This document shows, piece after piece, positions 11,346-21,653 of a DNA stretch of 64,000 nt. Positions within the stretch are counted from its first letter, which is position 1. Every line of letters begins with the position of its first letter. The translations under genes and the position numbers were made by a program. The stretch covers positions 28,769,177 to 28,833,176 of the forward strand of contig OX457046.1 in assembly GCA_949752735.1 (NCBI GenBank), read 5' to 3'. The notes under the pieces are model-generated. The model made no database searches. It was not told the DNA's origin and was given only the letters and a program-made list of their open reading frames with translations. The DNA is from Lumbricus terrestris. Taxonomy: Eukaryota > Annelida > Clitellata > Crassiclitellata > Lumbricidae.

Positions 11346-11862
11346 CATACCAGTAGGCAGAGACTTAGGGAGATAGGGGAACGGTCCCCCAATGTTTGTG
11401 GTGGGGAGGACCGTCCATGGCCATGTCTCCCCAACATCGAAGAAAAGAAATATTCGTAAATAGCATGATACAATTTGACAATGGTTAATAGGTTAATTCT
11501 GGTAATGTCACAAGAAGTAAAGACTATAAAGATTAGAATATCAGCTATTTTACGGGTTAAAATGTTAAATTCACAAAACAAAATTCATCAGCTTTTTTGA
11601 CATGGAAAAGGGCATGTTTTTAGGAGATTTCGACCTGTCATCGGATTTTTTGCATGGAAAATGGTAGGCCTATGTTTTCACTTTTCAGGAGATTTCGACC
11701 TGACGACTAAAAAAGGTCGTCAAAAATTTTGGTCAGCGAAAATGGAAAATTTCGTCGGCGACTCAGCCGTCCGTCCTTCGCCCAAAATGTCGCGTCGCGT
11801 CTCGGCGATCGTCCTTCGGCCACTCGTTCGTCCCTCCCAACTTCTTGACCAAGTCTACGCCC
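11346..11862. mobile_element. hAT-like element related to 57163-57658 (approximate ends)
   Basis: The left part (GCAGAGACTTAGGG, then GTTTGTGGTGGGGAGGACCG and TCCATG) and right part (GACCAAGTCTACGCCCATG) parallel the ends and interior of the element at 57163-57658. They include the AAAAAAGGTCGTCA and TTTCGTCGGCGACTCAGCC blocks. Candidate duplicated flanks CTTGCACC / CTTGCGCA match at only 6 of 8 positions, so the limits are tentative. Confidence 0.5.
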
Positions 11863-11934
11863 ATGCTTGCGCATGGTGTAAGAACTAACTTGTGTAAAGA
11901 AGAACCCGCTATGAGAACTCACGACGCTTCTTGT

Positions 11935-12035
11935 TAGCCTAGTTAGCTACCTTGGTAAGAGAGCTGGCGGCCGCGCGTAGACCTATGAAAGAGAGCGTGA
12001 CGGTCGCGGTTCGAATCCCGAAAGTGGCTATTTCA
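11935..12035 (+). mobile_element. tRNA-like SINE head or tRNA relic
   Basis: TAGCTACCTTGGTAAGAGAG resembles a tRNA D-arm (A box) and GCGGTTCGAATCCCG is a good B box about 50 bases later. The acceptor stem does not pair, so a working tRNA is unlikely. It belongs to a different family from the main SINE here. Confidence 0.45.
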
Positions 12036-12451
12036 GAGATTCAAATTCTCGGGCTAGCACGGTCCGTCCACTGGGACCAAAATGGCGTGGCGTCCATTCA
12101 AACGGGCGAGCGGTGGTGAAGGATCTCACCATCAGGGTCGAGGCCATAAGACAGCCGCTATATAAAAATCCTATTACATTTACATTTTCTTCAAACGCTT
12201 TAGCCAGCTGATTCGGTTGCCTGTGGGCTTGAAGTAAAATCCTAGCTACGGCCTTAATGGTAATGACGACATAAATAATTTCTAACACCCTGCCAAGAAA
12301 AGTCAAGCCGTGAGAACCAGTAATTGATCAAGAGTCGCTCAGTCAAAACGCGATGGCTAGTCAGAGTTGAAATTAGTTCGCGGTCAAAATAAAGTAACAA
12401 AGTGAATAAAGTAAGAAAAACAATTGTTACTACAAGTAATTGTTCTATTTT

Positions 12452-12546
12452 TTCTTATTTAAGTGGATAAATAACCTTTAAAAAACTTGTTTCCTAGGCC
12501 AATAGGGTTTTAACCCCCGATAACCCCCCCCTTGTCTACGCCACTG
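12452..12546. mobile_element. Partial hAT-like element (right half)
   Basis: Shares AGGGTTTTAACCCCCGA and TACGCCACTG with the right half of the element at 18899-19054. No left terminus was found next to it. Confidence 0.5.
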
Positions 12547-12747
12547 CCTTAGAGGCTCTAAGGCAGCTCCCTACTGCCATGGAATGGACTGCAATAACTC
12601 TTAAGTCGTTCTAATTCATCCATTTATTCCAAGGAGTTATATAGCCCCTCTTGATGCGATTGATGCCTTGACTCAGCTTGTCTGCTTTCTAGGAGTCGCT
12701 GAAATAATAATTTTTCAGATGTGGCTGGTCTGGAAGCGCCTCTGAGT
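12547..12747. other. Short intergenic spacer
   Basis: Nothing recognised between the two element fragments. Confidence 0.4.
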
Positions 12748-12948
12748 CAGGGCTTTTTATAACGTGCAGTTCTACACAGTATGTGCAGTTCTAAATGGAT
12801 TTGTGCAGTTGTGTATACACACTTCTGTGCAGTTAAAATCATTAAAAAAGGTCATTGTCATCCGACTTGGTGTTATTTAGGCCTACCATGGAGGATTGGA
12901 AGGGAAAAAAGGAGTTGTGGTTCTAAAAAATCCTTTTAAAAAGCTCGG
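12748..12948 (+). mobile_element. hAT-like miniature element (GTGCAGTTNTA family)
   Basis: Starts CAGGGCTTTTTATAACGTGC and contains GTGCAGTTCTAAATGG and AAAAAAGGTCATTGTCATCC, as in the copies at 17524 and 19892. The right end is diverged; flanks CTCTGAGT / TTCTGAGC match imperfectly. Confidence 0.7.
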
Positions 12949-13499
12949 TTCTGAGCAGTCCTCTGTAGGAGAGGCCATAGCTATAAATTCTCTGAATGAA
13001 TGAAGGAAGGGATCTTCAAGAAACCTACATTGGAGCGCCCACAGCCCACCACCGCAAAAAAGAAAAAGGCTGGATTGATCTATAGAACAAAGTCTGATCG
13101 CATTGGTTACGAGACATATCAGAACTGAATGAGTTCTTACCTGAGCACAACAAACAAATGGATGCGAATGCGAACGAACCGCAAGAAGATGCTACTGACA
13201 ACTTCGGATGCGGCTGCTACTGCTGCAGCTGTTAGTAGGTCGAGCTGCGTCACTTGACAGCAATCTTCTCTAAAAGACGTCGAATGACAGACGGATGGAT
13301 CTTTTGAGCTGTTGTCAGGGTCCGTCACTTCCAACGCACTCTGCAGAGAGCCATGGGTCAGTTGCGGGTGCATGGAGTCAGAGGTAGGGCGTGACCCGTC
13401 AGGTCCGCTTTAGTCGCATCGCACTCAACCACCTGTCAGTTAAGATGCAGGAGTACAGGCCTGTGATCTCATCTTGTAGGCTTCTCAGGGGCTGGCGCT
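12949..13499. other. Intergenic, no supported gene
   Basis: A - strand frame at 13137-13373 (78 residues, alanine-rich middle, hydrophobic end) has no recognised domain or splice context that I could trust. Confidence 0.4.
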
Positions 13500-13511
13500 G
13501 ACCTAGTTGGT

Positions 13512-14012
13512 ACGCATACATACATACATGCATACAATGTTTCATGCATGAATGCATACATACAAACATACATGCTTACTTAGATGCATGAATACATACA
13601 TACAATTTTTATACATACATACATACATGCATACATACATACATACATACATACATACATACATACATACATACATACATACATACATACATACATACAT
13701 ACATACATACATACATACATACATACATACATACATACATACATACATACATACATACATACATACATACATACACACATACACACATACACACATACAT
13801 GCTTACATGCATGCATGCATGCATGCATGCATACATACATACATACATACATACATACATACATACATACATACATACATACATACATACATACATACAT
13901 ACATACATACATACATACATACATACATACATACATACATACATACATACATACATACATACATACATACATACATACATACATACATACATACATACAT
14001 ACATACATTCAC
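13512..14012. repeat. (ACAT)n microsatellite, about 500 bp
   Basis: Nearly pure tandem ACAT, with a short (ACAC) interruption at about 13770-13795 and an ATGC-rich block at about 13800-13830. The Tyr-Ile-His-Thr and Met-Tyr-Val-Cys frames on both strands are artefacts. Confidence 0.95.
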
Positions 14013-14092
14013 ACTTCACATCAAATCAAATCAAATCAAATTTATAGCTCCCAACAATTACACGTTATGCATTATGCAATAGAATAGTTGAA

Positions 14093-14833
14093 TGCATGAT
14101 CAGATTTGCAGACAGTAAAAAGAAAGGAAACCAGTATTAGGTGCTCTTGAAGGGAAGATCCCGCAAGGTAGGGGCCCTGGATTAGTGATTGATTAGAGCA
14201 AAGATGATACATATATACAAATTATATAAAATATATATATATATTTCAGCTCTGTAACCAAACCTGACTAATTATACTCACACATCATCTTTGCTCGAAT
14301 CAATCACTAATCCAGAGCCCTTACCTTGCTGGATCTTCTCTTCAAGGGCACCTAATACTGGTTTCCTTTCTTTTTACCACAGATGTAAAGAAAAAACGAT
14401 GGAAACGGAATAAAAAACGGGAAAAAACGTCGTTTTTCGAATAAATAAAAAACGACAAAAAACCAATAAAACACGGAAACGGTAAATAATTTGACTTTGC
14501 TACATCTAAAACCGCATTTTAACCTTGAAAACATTGATTAGGAACCTACTACACGCAGGCTATCTCTTAAATGATGATGTTAAACTATGAAATAATGACT
14601 TTAGTTAGCTGAATCCTTGAGAGCTGGCGAAAAACATAAGGAATATCAGAAAAAAATTAAAATTAAGGAAAATAATAATAGAAAGTAAATGAATAAATAA
14701 AGTTAAGGAAAAAATTAGAAAAACGATGAGGAAAAAAAACGAAAAAAACGACGTTTTTTGGGAGAGAATAAAAAACAGGAAAAAACCGTTTTTTGCAACT
14801 ATGCTTTTTACTGTCTGCAAATCTGATCATGCA
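14093..14833. mobile_element. Foldback element interrupted by a later insertion
   Basis: The outermost 30 bases are a perfect inverted pair (14093-14122 against 14804-14833; the shared part includes GATCAGATTTGCAGACAG). Inside, 14122-14209 is the inverted complement of 14284-14377 with a few mismatches. Removing the element at 14378-14803 restores a single foldback with arms of about 117 bp around a 74-bp loop. No host-site duplication was identified. Confidence 0.75.
14378..14803. mobile_element. hAT-like element inserted in the foldback, 426 bp
   Basis: Ends: CACAGATGTAAAGAAAAAAC on the left, and the reverse complement of the right end reads CATAGTTGCAAAAAACGG. Perfect 8-bp target duplication CTTTTTAC at 14370-14377 and 14804-14811. 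The interior is full of AAAAAACG words and short self-complementary AAACGTCGTTT blocks. Non-coding. Confidence 0.8.
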
Positions 14834-14836
14834 GCG

Positions 14837-14887
14837 TATATATAGTTAGTAGCAGCTGTAACACACAGCTGCTACTAACTATATATA
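14837..14887. repeat. Perfect 23-bp hairpin
   Basis: Arms 14837-14859 and 14865-14887 are perfectly complementary (core TTAGTAGCAGCTGT against ACAGCTGCTACTAA) around a 5-base loop AACAC. It directly follows the foldback element. Confidence 0.9.
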
Positions 14888-14922
14888 AAATTCATTATTC
14901 ATTCATTATATTCATTATATGC

Positions 14923-15712
14923 ATTTATATAGCGCCTCTTCAAGGGGGCTACTCAGAGGCGCTCCCAACCTCAGCGCGGCCAAATAAAACTGTTTTAAGA
15001 TGAGAGAGGAAAGTCTGAGAAGGATTTTTACAAAGAGAGCGGAGGGTCAGAGGAAGACCATTCCAGGTTGAGGGTCCCACCACCGAGAAAGCACGGCTCT
15101 GCATAGTGGAAGTTCGAGCAAAAGGTACTGAGAGTAGACTTTGTTCAGTCGAACGAAGGGAGCGGAAGGGGTGAGAACTAAGAGTAGGGCTACAAAGCTC
15201 ACAAAGATAGGCAGGAGCAAGGCCTAGCATGCAGCGCCAGACTAGAGTAGATATCCTATACTCAATTCGCTGCTTGAGTGGAAGCCAGTGGAGAACGTCA
15301 CGCATATAGCTGGAGATGTGGCTGAATTTAGGTATGCGGCCAATAAGGCGGGCTGCAGAGCGCAGGACGCGATCAATGCAACTCAGACGGGAAATTGGTA
15401 GGCCAGCATAGAGAGAGCAGCAGTAGTCAAGTCTGGTGGTAACAAAAGAATGGACAAGGGTTGCAGCAGCAGTAGGAGTAAGTGAGCGAGCAACAGTGCG
15501 TAGTTGACGGAGTTGATAATAACAGGCACGGCTGAGTGAGTGAATATGTGGAGCAAAGGTGAGCTCTTGGTCCAGAGTAACACCAAGGTCACGGACTCTG
15601 GTTGAGAAGACAAAATCAGGAAAGGCATCAGCGATGGTTGTCATATCTAGCTTTTTCAACTGCTGGCGAGTGCCAAGCCAAATGAATTGAGTTTTTAAAG
15701 AGTTGATAATAT
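14923..15712 (-). mobile_element. 5'-truncated LINE with reverse transcriptase C-terminus
   Basis: The - strand frame (stop at 14949-14951) continues upstream to about 15712, with KTQFIWLGTRQQL before the first internal Met. Recognisable parts of the CR1/L2/Jockey-type reverse transcriptase C-terminus follow in order: RDLGVTLDQELTF, SRACYYQLRQLR, LTPTAAATLVHSF, TTRLDYCCSLYAG, RSAARLIG, LHWLPLKQRIEYRI, then AFSVVGPSTWNGLP and FLSHLKTVLF. This is the thumb and connection region; the catalytic F/YADD part is missing through 5' truncation, which is the normal fate of LINE copies. The 3' untranslated region is only about 26 bases and ends GGCGCTATATAAAT. The final codons (GSASE, stop) lie within the segment shared with the SINEs. 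Confidence 0.85.
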
Positions 15713-16018
15713 ATATATTTAACCATAAGTGGACTTAATAGAAGTGCATGAAAAGAAAATGGAAACCATAGAAAATGAAGCAGAAGAAATTGAATCAAAA
15801 AGAACAACAGCTGACGACGATGATCAATTATACTAGTCAACATTTTCTAATCCATGTGCTCGTGATAGTCGCCTCAGATGTGGAAGGTCAGTGTCTGCTT
15901 AAAACATTCTGGTAGGCTGTTGTTCCAACTAATTGTCGCTCGTATTTGATAGAGGATTTGCGCGTGTTAGTTCTCATTCATTCATTCGTTCATTCATTCA
16001 TTCATTCATTCAGCTCTA
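15713..16018. other. Intergenic with (ATTC)n tract
   Basis: No gene; a short CATT/ATTC tandem run lies at about 15973-16012. Confidence 0.5.
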
Positions 16019-17347
16019 CAGGGTCGGATTTAAGCATGGGCTACACGGGCTCCAGCCCAGGGACCCCACCACTTGGGGGCACCACCAGTTGGAGTTTTTT
16101 GTTCATTCACTGTATGCTCCATTTTTGATTAAGGGATTAATTCTAAAAGTATTGCCTGGATCTTAATCAGTGAGTGGCAGGCTTCTGAACTGGCCAGTAC
16201 TGACTGTAGAGTGTAGGCCCAACTCGTTGATATGTTCACCAGTATAGGGCTTCGTCAGCAGCTGCTGTTGGCAGATTATCTTTCTTTTAACTCGGACTGA
16301 GATAGCCTACTGATGTAGGCAGATAGCCTACAGTGTCAGAGGTGCTTCCCTCGACTCGGTCCGCATGCAGCAGACGCCGAACAGATCGCTGCCTCGTGTG
16401 AAGTAGCGGCGCTGGGGGGGCTAGGAGGGGCTAAGCCCTCCTAAAAAGTCTATTCATTTTTTCCCATGTAAAAATGAAATATTTGCACGATTAACCTCCC
16501 CAAAAACCGTAAAGGCACGCACGAGGTTTGCCAGACAGTTTGACGGATACGAAAAAGCACCATTTTCCAAGATTCCGACCAAATGACTAAAAAGGTCGTC
16601 AGAAATTTTGGCGACTGAAAACGAAAAATTTTCTCCCACAAATTCAGCCCCCAAAACTGAAATCCTGGCGCCGCCACTGCTCGTGTGCTAGTCAGCGTCC
16701 TGAGCTCCACCCCCCCCCCACCCCCACCCCCACCCACAAGTATCATGTTTCGGAGTGAAAGGTTCTGCTGCAGACAGTGCACGGGTATTTTGTCATACAC
16801 TGCAGATCCAGTGTTCGGCTGGCGTTTTGACCTTGAGTCACCCAATGCCCACATCTGTAGCAATGCACAGCTGCTTACAGCCATTTCCAATGTAACTTCT
16901 GCGTTATTCCCACTGTTTTACATTATAGGCGATCACATTTGTGCATAAAATAGTATTCTGCATATGATCAGAACATGCTATGACGAAAGACTAGTGCGTG
17001 GGGCATGATTTATTAGATTGGTCCATCTTGCCCCAAGATAGACCATTACTACTAAATGTTTTAATTTTTAAAATTTTATTATCAAAAAGGGATGCAATTA
17101 AATTTGTGTTTCCCTTAGCGATGGTACTGTATAAGCTACGAGTAGCAAAAAAGTTGTGCCCGTGTCTTAAAACCAGAAATTCGTTACGGGTCCGTCTCGC
17201 CCCTACTTCCCCTACATGTTATGACTGCATACGAATGAGCTATGTCCATGTCCGAAACAGTGCATTAAAAAGCAAAATATCCGTTGCGGAAAAGGGTCCC
17301 ACCATAATGGGCGCCCATGGGCCCCCACCAGACTAAATCCGGCCCTG
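16019..17347. mobile_element. hAT-like element, 1329 bp, with nested miniature element
   Basis: Left end CAGGGTCGGATTTAAG; right end, reverse complemented, CAGGGCCGGATTTAGTC. Flanks CAGCTCTA (16011-16018) and CAGTTCTA (17348-17355) differ at one base. The family's GGGCCCA/TGGGGGC words lie inside both ends. A + strand frame at 16998-17336 has no recognisable transposase motif. The copy carries the insertion at 16401-16679. Confidence 0.75.
16401..16679. mobile_element. hAT-like miniature element (GCGGCGC family), 279 bp
   Basis: Left end AAGTAGCGGCGCTGG; right end, reverse complemented, CAGTGGCGGCGCCAGGA. Perfect 8-bp duplication CTCGTGTG at 16393-16400 and 16680-16687. Interior homologous to 9994-10247. 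Nested in the element 16019-17347. Confidence 0.9.
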
Positions 17348-17523
17348 CAGTTCTAGGATAGATGCACGGTATATACATGCATGTAGTCACGTTTACTTCA
17401 TGCATGCATACATATGAATTATAATAGATATGTATAGCATATATTATAAGATCACATTTACTGGTCGTTTGCCTATCCCACTCCATCATATACAAGCGCT
17501 TTATAGGTCTACACGCATTGAAT

Positions 17524-17726
17524 CAGGGCTTTTTTAACGTGCAGTTGTACACAAAATGTGCAGTTCTAAATGGATTTGTGCAGTTGTAGAAGCACTTCTG
17601 TCACAAGTTCTGTGCAGTTAAAACTAGCAAAAAAGGTCATTGTCATCCGATTGGAAGTAATTTACCATGGACGATGGGAAAGGAAAGAAGGAGTTGTGCA
17701 GTTCTAAAAATTCCTTAAAAACAGCC
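17524..17726 (+). mobile_element. hAT-like miniature element (GTGCAGTTNTA family), 203 bp
   Basis: Left end CAGGGCTTTTTTAACGTGC; right end TTCCTTAAAAACAGCC. Target duplication CATTGAAT at 17516-17523 and 17727-17734. The next element begins 18 bases downstream at 17745. Confidence 0.85.
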
Positions 17727-18271
17727 CATTGAATCTTATACTAGCCTGGGCGGAGTTTGGTTTCCGTTCTTGGAGGGTTTAAAAAAGAACTTGGGAAGAA
17801 CTTAGGCTATGTTGGGGCTGAGACTCGGTCCAGAACGAGCGACGCCGACAGATATTTTCTCGGCCCAAAAAGTTGATGGCCTTTTTTAGTCCTCGGGCTG
17901 AAATCTCGCCGAAAAATAAAATTTTTCCCTTTTTTAGTCATTCGGAAGTTTAGCGTTCGTGAACAGAACCATTTCCCCCAAACAAATAATAAACTAATGA
18001 ACTAATGAACTGGCGATTCTTCGAACACACACCATCGTGAAGCGAGTGTCAAGTATAGCGCTGATTACAGCTGCTGATAACTGAGTATAGTTTTTGGCTT
18101 ATCCTGATTCAATGACAGTAATTCAACATCAACTGTCTATTTTAACATCAACAACATGACGGACGGGTACCAGCTCATGGCTGCCGCAACTTTATTTCAT
18201 TATTATTGCTGAGCTTTATTATTACTGCCGTATATTATTTTACATCTCTGACCTGTAACTTGGTGCGTTAT

Positions 18272-18743
18272 CGATGGCTTAGAGCACAGACGTCGTATGT
18301 GCAAAAAACAAAACTTTTCAGGAAGTAGAAAAAACTTTTTTTCAAGATACATGTTCCTTTCTCATAAAAAGTGAGATAGCCAAAATGTTTATTTTGATTC
18401 AGCAAGTGACATTGTCAGTGTCTTTTATGCAGCAGCATAACGAAAAGACTTTTTCAATGTAATTAATGGCCAGATACGACATCTGTGCACTAAATTATGT
18501 CGTATGTGTGGCATAAATTACTGCACAAAATGTCGTATCTGTTGCAGATACGACGTTTGTGACCTTAAAAATGCAGATACGACATTCAGATTCTAAACGA
18601 TATGAACGATATCTTAGTGCCTATTCGTCGTATGTACATACAACCTTTGTGAGGCTGTGAAGAATAATTTTACGCATCGAATAGCGTCAAAAAGTGATTT
18701 TCTGAAAAAATTGCAGATACGACGTCTGTGCTCTAAGCCATCG
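18272..18743. mobile_element. 472-bp element with subterminal repeats, superfamily unassigned
   Basis: Terminal inverted repeats of about 33 bp start CGATGGCTTAGAGCACAGAC on both ends. The target duplication is TTAT (18268-18271, 18744-18747). The words AGATACGAC or its complement GTCGTATNT recur about eight times inside (for example 18293, 18474, 18508, 18532, 18546, 18574, 18628, 18715). Arrays of subterminal motifs are usually transposase binding sites. No open frame of note. A 4-bp duplication excludes hAT and suggests a different transposase group; I cannot assign it. Confidence 0.75.
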
Positions 18744-18898
18744 TTATGTCACCCTGATTGTTTTACTTTGGAATTAAACGAATATACTATAAATTTGCGA
18801 GTTTGCGCCTTCATGGGGGGGCCCCAAGCCCGGGAAAATATACCGTTTACACGGTAAACAAACTGTGTCTGGGTCTTCTTAGGGGGGGCTTAGCCCCC

Positions 18899-19054
18899 CA
18901 GTGGCGTAGCCAGGAATTTTTGATGGGGGTTTTATGGCCGGAAACCCTGTTTTTTGCTATTTTTCTTACTTAAATGGAAAAATAACCTTAAATGTTTTTC
19001 CCCGGACCCAATGGGGGTTTTAACCCCCGAAACCCTCCCTTGCCTACGCCACTG
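18899..19054. mobile_element. hAT-like miniature element, 156 bp, nested
   Basis: Left end CAGTGGCGTAGCCAGGAAT; right end, reverse complemented, CAGTGGCGTAGGCAAGGGA. Flanks TAGCCCCC (18891-18898) and TAGCCCCT (19055-19062). It interrupts the CTTAGCCCCT block that is continuous in the relative at 61424-61609, which confirms the insertion point. Confidence 0.85.
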
Positions 19055-19086
19055 TAGCCCCTAGTCCCTGATATACTCCGCCCATG

Positions 19087-19891
19087 TATACTAGTGCAAA
19101 TTTAATACGTAGGCCTACGTGAATACGTGCGTAGGCCTACGGCGTATAGGCCAACACTGGCCGCCGTAAATTCAGCTCAGTTGGTGTGTGGAACACAGCA
19201 GCAGCAAGAACGAAGTCGTGATCTTCGTAAAACTTTAATCAGTTCCTTGACTGACTTCCCAGAACAACATGCAGGCGTCACAGTCTCGTAGCAGTATAGC
19301 TACAGGCGACACTTCATTTTCTTCCCGAGGGCGAACGAGATTGCTTGGCTCGTTTCTTTCTTCAGCGTCGTCACTTGCCATTTCTCGTCTGTCGTTTACA
19401 ATTACAATCAAGTGGCTATGTCCGAATGATCTGTGACCGATGCTGGCAATTAATGCTGGCTTTTGTTTCGCCAACTAGTTCCTCTTCGGGTGGTAGCCGC
19501 AGGGCAATGCAAGGCAGGTCCAGGAGGGGAAAAGCTCACAGGAGAAAAAGGAGAAGGAGGAAGGTTGCAGAAGTGTAAAAGGGAGGTGGAAGAAGGGGAA
19601 GACAGAAGAGTAGAATTAGGGTGACATTTGAAGACAATTGTGCAGAGGAAAGCTCCCGCAGACAATTCCAGTTGCAACATGATTTTCTTTTATTGAACAA
19701 TTCTGTTGTCGGACCGCAACCAGTGTTCAGCGTTCAGTGTTCAGTGTTCAGTCAAGCAATTGAAGCAATTCACAGGAACACAAAATTCACATATCACAAA
19801 TCATAATATATCTTAACACTAACAGAACAGACGACTTGCGATACGAGGGTGCTAATAGTATGTCTATCTCACGGGGCACAAGACTTGTTGC
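19087..19891. other. Intergenic, no supported gene
   Basis: Short frames on both strands (19235-19474 -, 19345-19578 +) lack recognisable domains. The segment around 19377-19415 (CTTGCCATTTCTCG, TTTACAATTACAATCAAG) resembles a dispersed repeat also seen near 6300 and 58080. Confidence 0.4.
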
Positions 19892-20085
19892 CAGGACCTT
19901 TTAAACGTGCAATTGTTCACAAAATGTGCAGTTTTAAATGGATTTGTGCAGTTGTAGAAGCACTTCTGTACAGTTAAAATTGGCAAAAGAGGCCATTGTC
20001 CTCCGATTGGAAGTAATTTACAATGGAATATTGGAAAGGAAAGAAGGGATTGTGCAGTTCTAAAAATTCCTTAAAAACAGCCCTG
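19892..20085 (+). mobile_element. hAT-like miniature element (GTGCAGTTNTA family), 194 bp
   Basis: Left end CAGGACCTTTTAAACGTGC; right end TTCCTTAAAAACAGCCCTG. Flanks CTTGTTGC (19884-19891) and CTTGTTGT (20086-20093). Interior as in 17524-17726. Confidence 0.85.
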
Positions 20086-20229
20086 CTTGTTGTGATTAAA
20101 AACATGTATTGGGGAATTTCATACCCTACCTCACCACAAAAATGTTCCAATGCTTAATCTCACTTCCAAAGGGTTGAGACTGTAGGAACGGTTTAGGTGT
20201 TGACTAAGAGTATAATTATAATAATGCTA

Positions 20230-20452
20230 GTGGAGCGCGGTGGTGTAGCGGGTACATTCGTTTGCCTTGCAGCCGGATGGTTGCAGGTTCGAATCCACCT
20301 CAATTCGCCGCGTATTGACCTTGGACAAGTCTTTCATGCGCAATTGCTCAGCGCTTCGGCGTGAAACTCCGATGCAGTGTCCGCGCTGTAGTTGGGAGCG
20401 CTTCTGAGTAGGAATCTTGAAGGGGCGCTATAACAAGTGCACATACAAACAA
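20230..20452 (+). mobile_element. tRNA-derived SINE, fullest copy
   Basis: Head GTGGAGCGCGGTGGTGTAGC, B box GGTTCGAATCC, middle GCTTCGGCGTGAAACTCCG, tail GGGAGCGCTTCTGAGTAGGA and GGGGCGCTATAAC. The tail corresponds to the LINE 3' end at 14923-14965 on the - strand. Confidence 0.9.
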
Positions 20453-21132
20453 ATACTGCATGGCTGTAGGAATATAGGCTACAATGATACTGTATAGGAC
20501 TTAAAAATATAAGACTTCTGTGTAAGACTGTAGGAATGCAGACTAAGAATGTAGGCTATACATAGTATATAGCATAAGACTGCAGGACTGTAGGAATGTA
20601 GAATAAAACTGTGTCACTGTTGGAATGTAGATCATGTAGGACTTTTACCTAGAACGCTTTTCGGCCATTCTTGTCCTTAAGCTGTAAAACTGAATACGTG
20701 TTGCAAATAATATTGCCACCGCCTTATTATACTCCATGAATGTCATGAGGACTGGGATGTCAACATTAGTTCTCTGTTAGGCCATTAACAGTGGCCATTA
20801 ACAGCTGCTACATAGACAAATTTCGGCTATTGAAGAATCTGCTTCTAATGCTAGGATCAGTCGATAGCTGGCGCCACTCTCATGCAGTGGTTCGCCGCAG
20901 TTCGTCAGATGGCGCATCGTTCGCAGTCACAGCGTCTTAGATCGTGTTGGACTTTCACCTATAAAACGCTTTCTGAGAATGCAGCGGATGAGAATGATTG
21001 CGGAAAGCATGATGGCCCGCACATAGGTCTAGCGCAAGACAATGTAGGCCTACTTGCCCTCTCTCTGGAAAATTTAGTCTGCTTTTAACTGCTCCTTACC
21101 GGATTTTGACAATTTTCTTCGCACTAAAGTAC
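20453..21132. other. Intergenic, no supported gene
   Basis: Contains a degenerate GTAGGAATGTAGA-type repeat at about 20465-20640. A + strand frame at 20882-21088 has no recognised domain. Confidence 0.4.
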
Positions 21133-21385
21133 GAATGATTGCTAATGACACGAATGATATTAAAGATGCTAATGACACTAATGATACCAATGACACTAAT
21201 GACACTAATGATACTAATGATACTAATGATACTAATGTTACTAGTGATGCTAATGACACTAATGATACCAATGACACTAATGACACTAATGACACCAATG
21301 ATACTAATGATGCTAATGATACTAATGATACTAACGATACTAACTACACTAATGATACTAACGATAATACTAATGATACTAATCA
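21133..21385. repeat. (AATGAYACT)n 9-bp minisatellite
   Basis: Tandem 9-mers AATGATACT / AATGACACT over about 250 bp. Because the period is a multiple of three, several frames stay open (Asn-Asp-Thr periodic); these are not genes. Confidence 0.9.
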
Positions 21386-21479
21386 AAAACAAGGTGAAAA
21401 TGAAAAAAATGCATTTAGAAACCTTTTTCAAAAAGATCCATGTTCCTATTTTTCTGCTTTGCACTTTTTCAAGATCTTG

Positions 21480-21600
21480 CTGAAAATAATTGTAATCGCG
21501 ACAAATGTGTTTGCCCCTCCTGCTAGAAGTTTCTACGGGCGACCATGACCGGCGTTGACAGGGTTCGACTCCCAGTCTTTCTTAAGACCCGACAGTAAAG
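21480..21600 (+). other. Possible tRNA-like fragment
   Basis: CAGGGTTCGACTCCCAG near 21558-21574 is a B-box-like motif with a short stem, but I see no matching A box. Could be a SINE fragment. Confidence 0.25.
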
Positions 21601-21653
21601 TATTTCATTGAACACCCCAACTCCGCATTTATAAATCTTAGGCTAAGCCCACC

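Larger units (their letters stand above)
17745..19086. mobile_element. hAT-like element, 1342 bp, with two nested elements
   Basis: Left end CCTGGGCGGAGTTTGG; right end, reverse complemented, CATGGGCGGAGTATATC. Perfect 8-bp target duplication TATACTAG at 17737-17744 and 19087-19094. Two later insertions lie inside: 18272-18743 (4-bp duplication) and 18899-19054 (8-bp duplication). The end sequences match the short relative at 61424-61609. No transposase frame is evident. Confidence 0.85.

Noticed and set aside
19235..19474. 79-residue - strand frame as a first exon
   Set aside because: No convincing donor site or homology; left as intergenic.
21096..21548. Asn-Asp-Thr and Ile-Ser periodic frames
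   Set aside because: 9-bp tandem repeat whose period keeps frames open.
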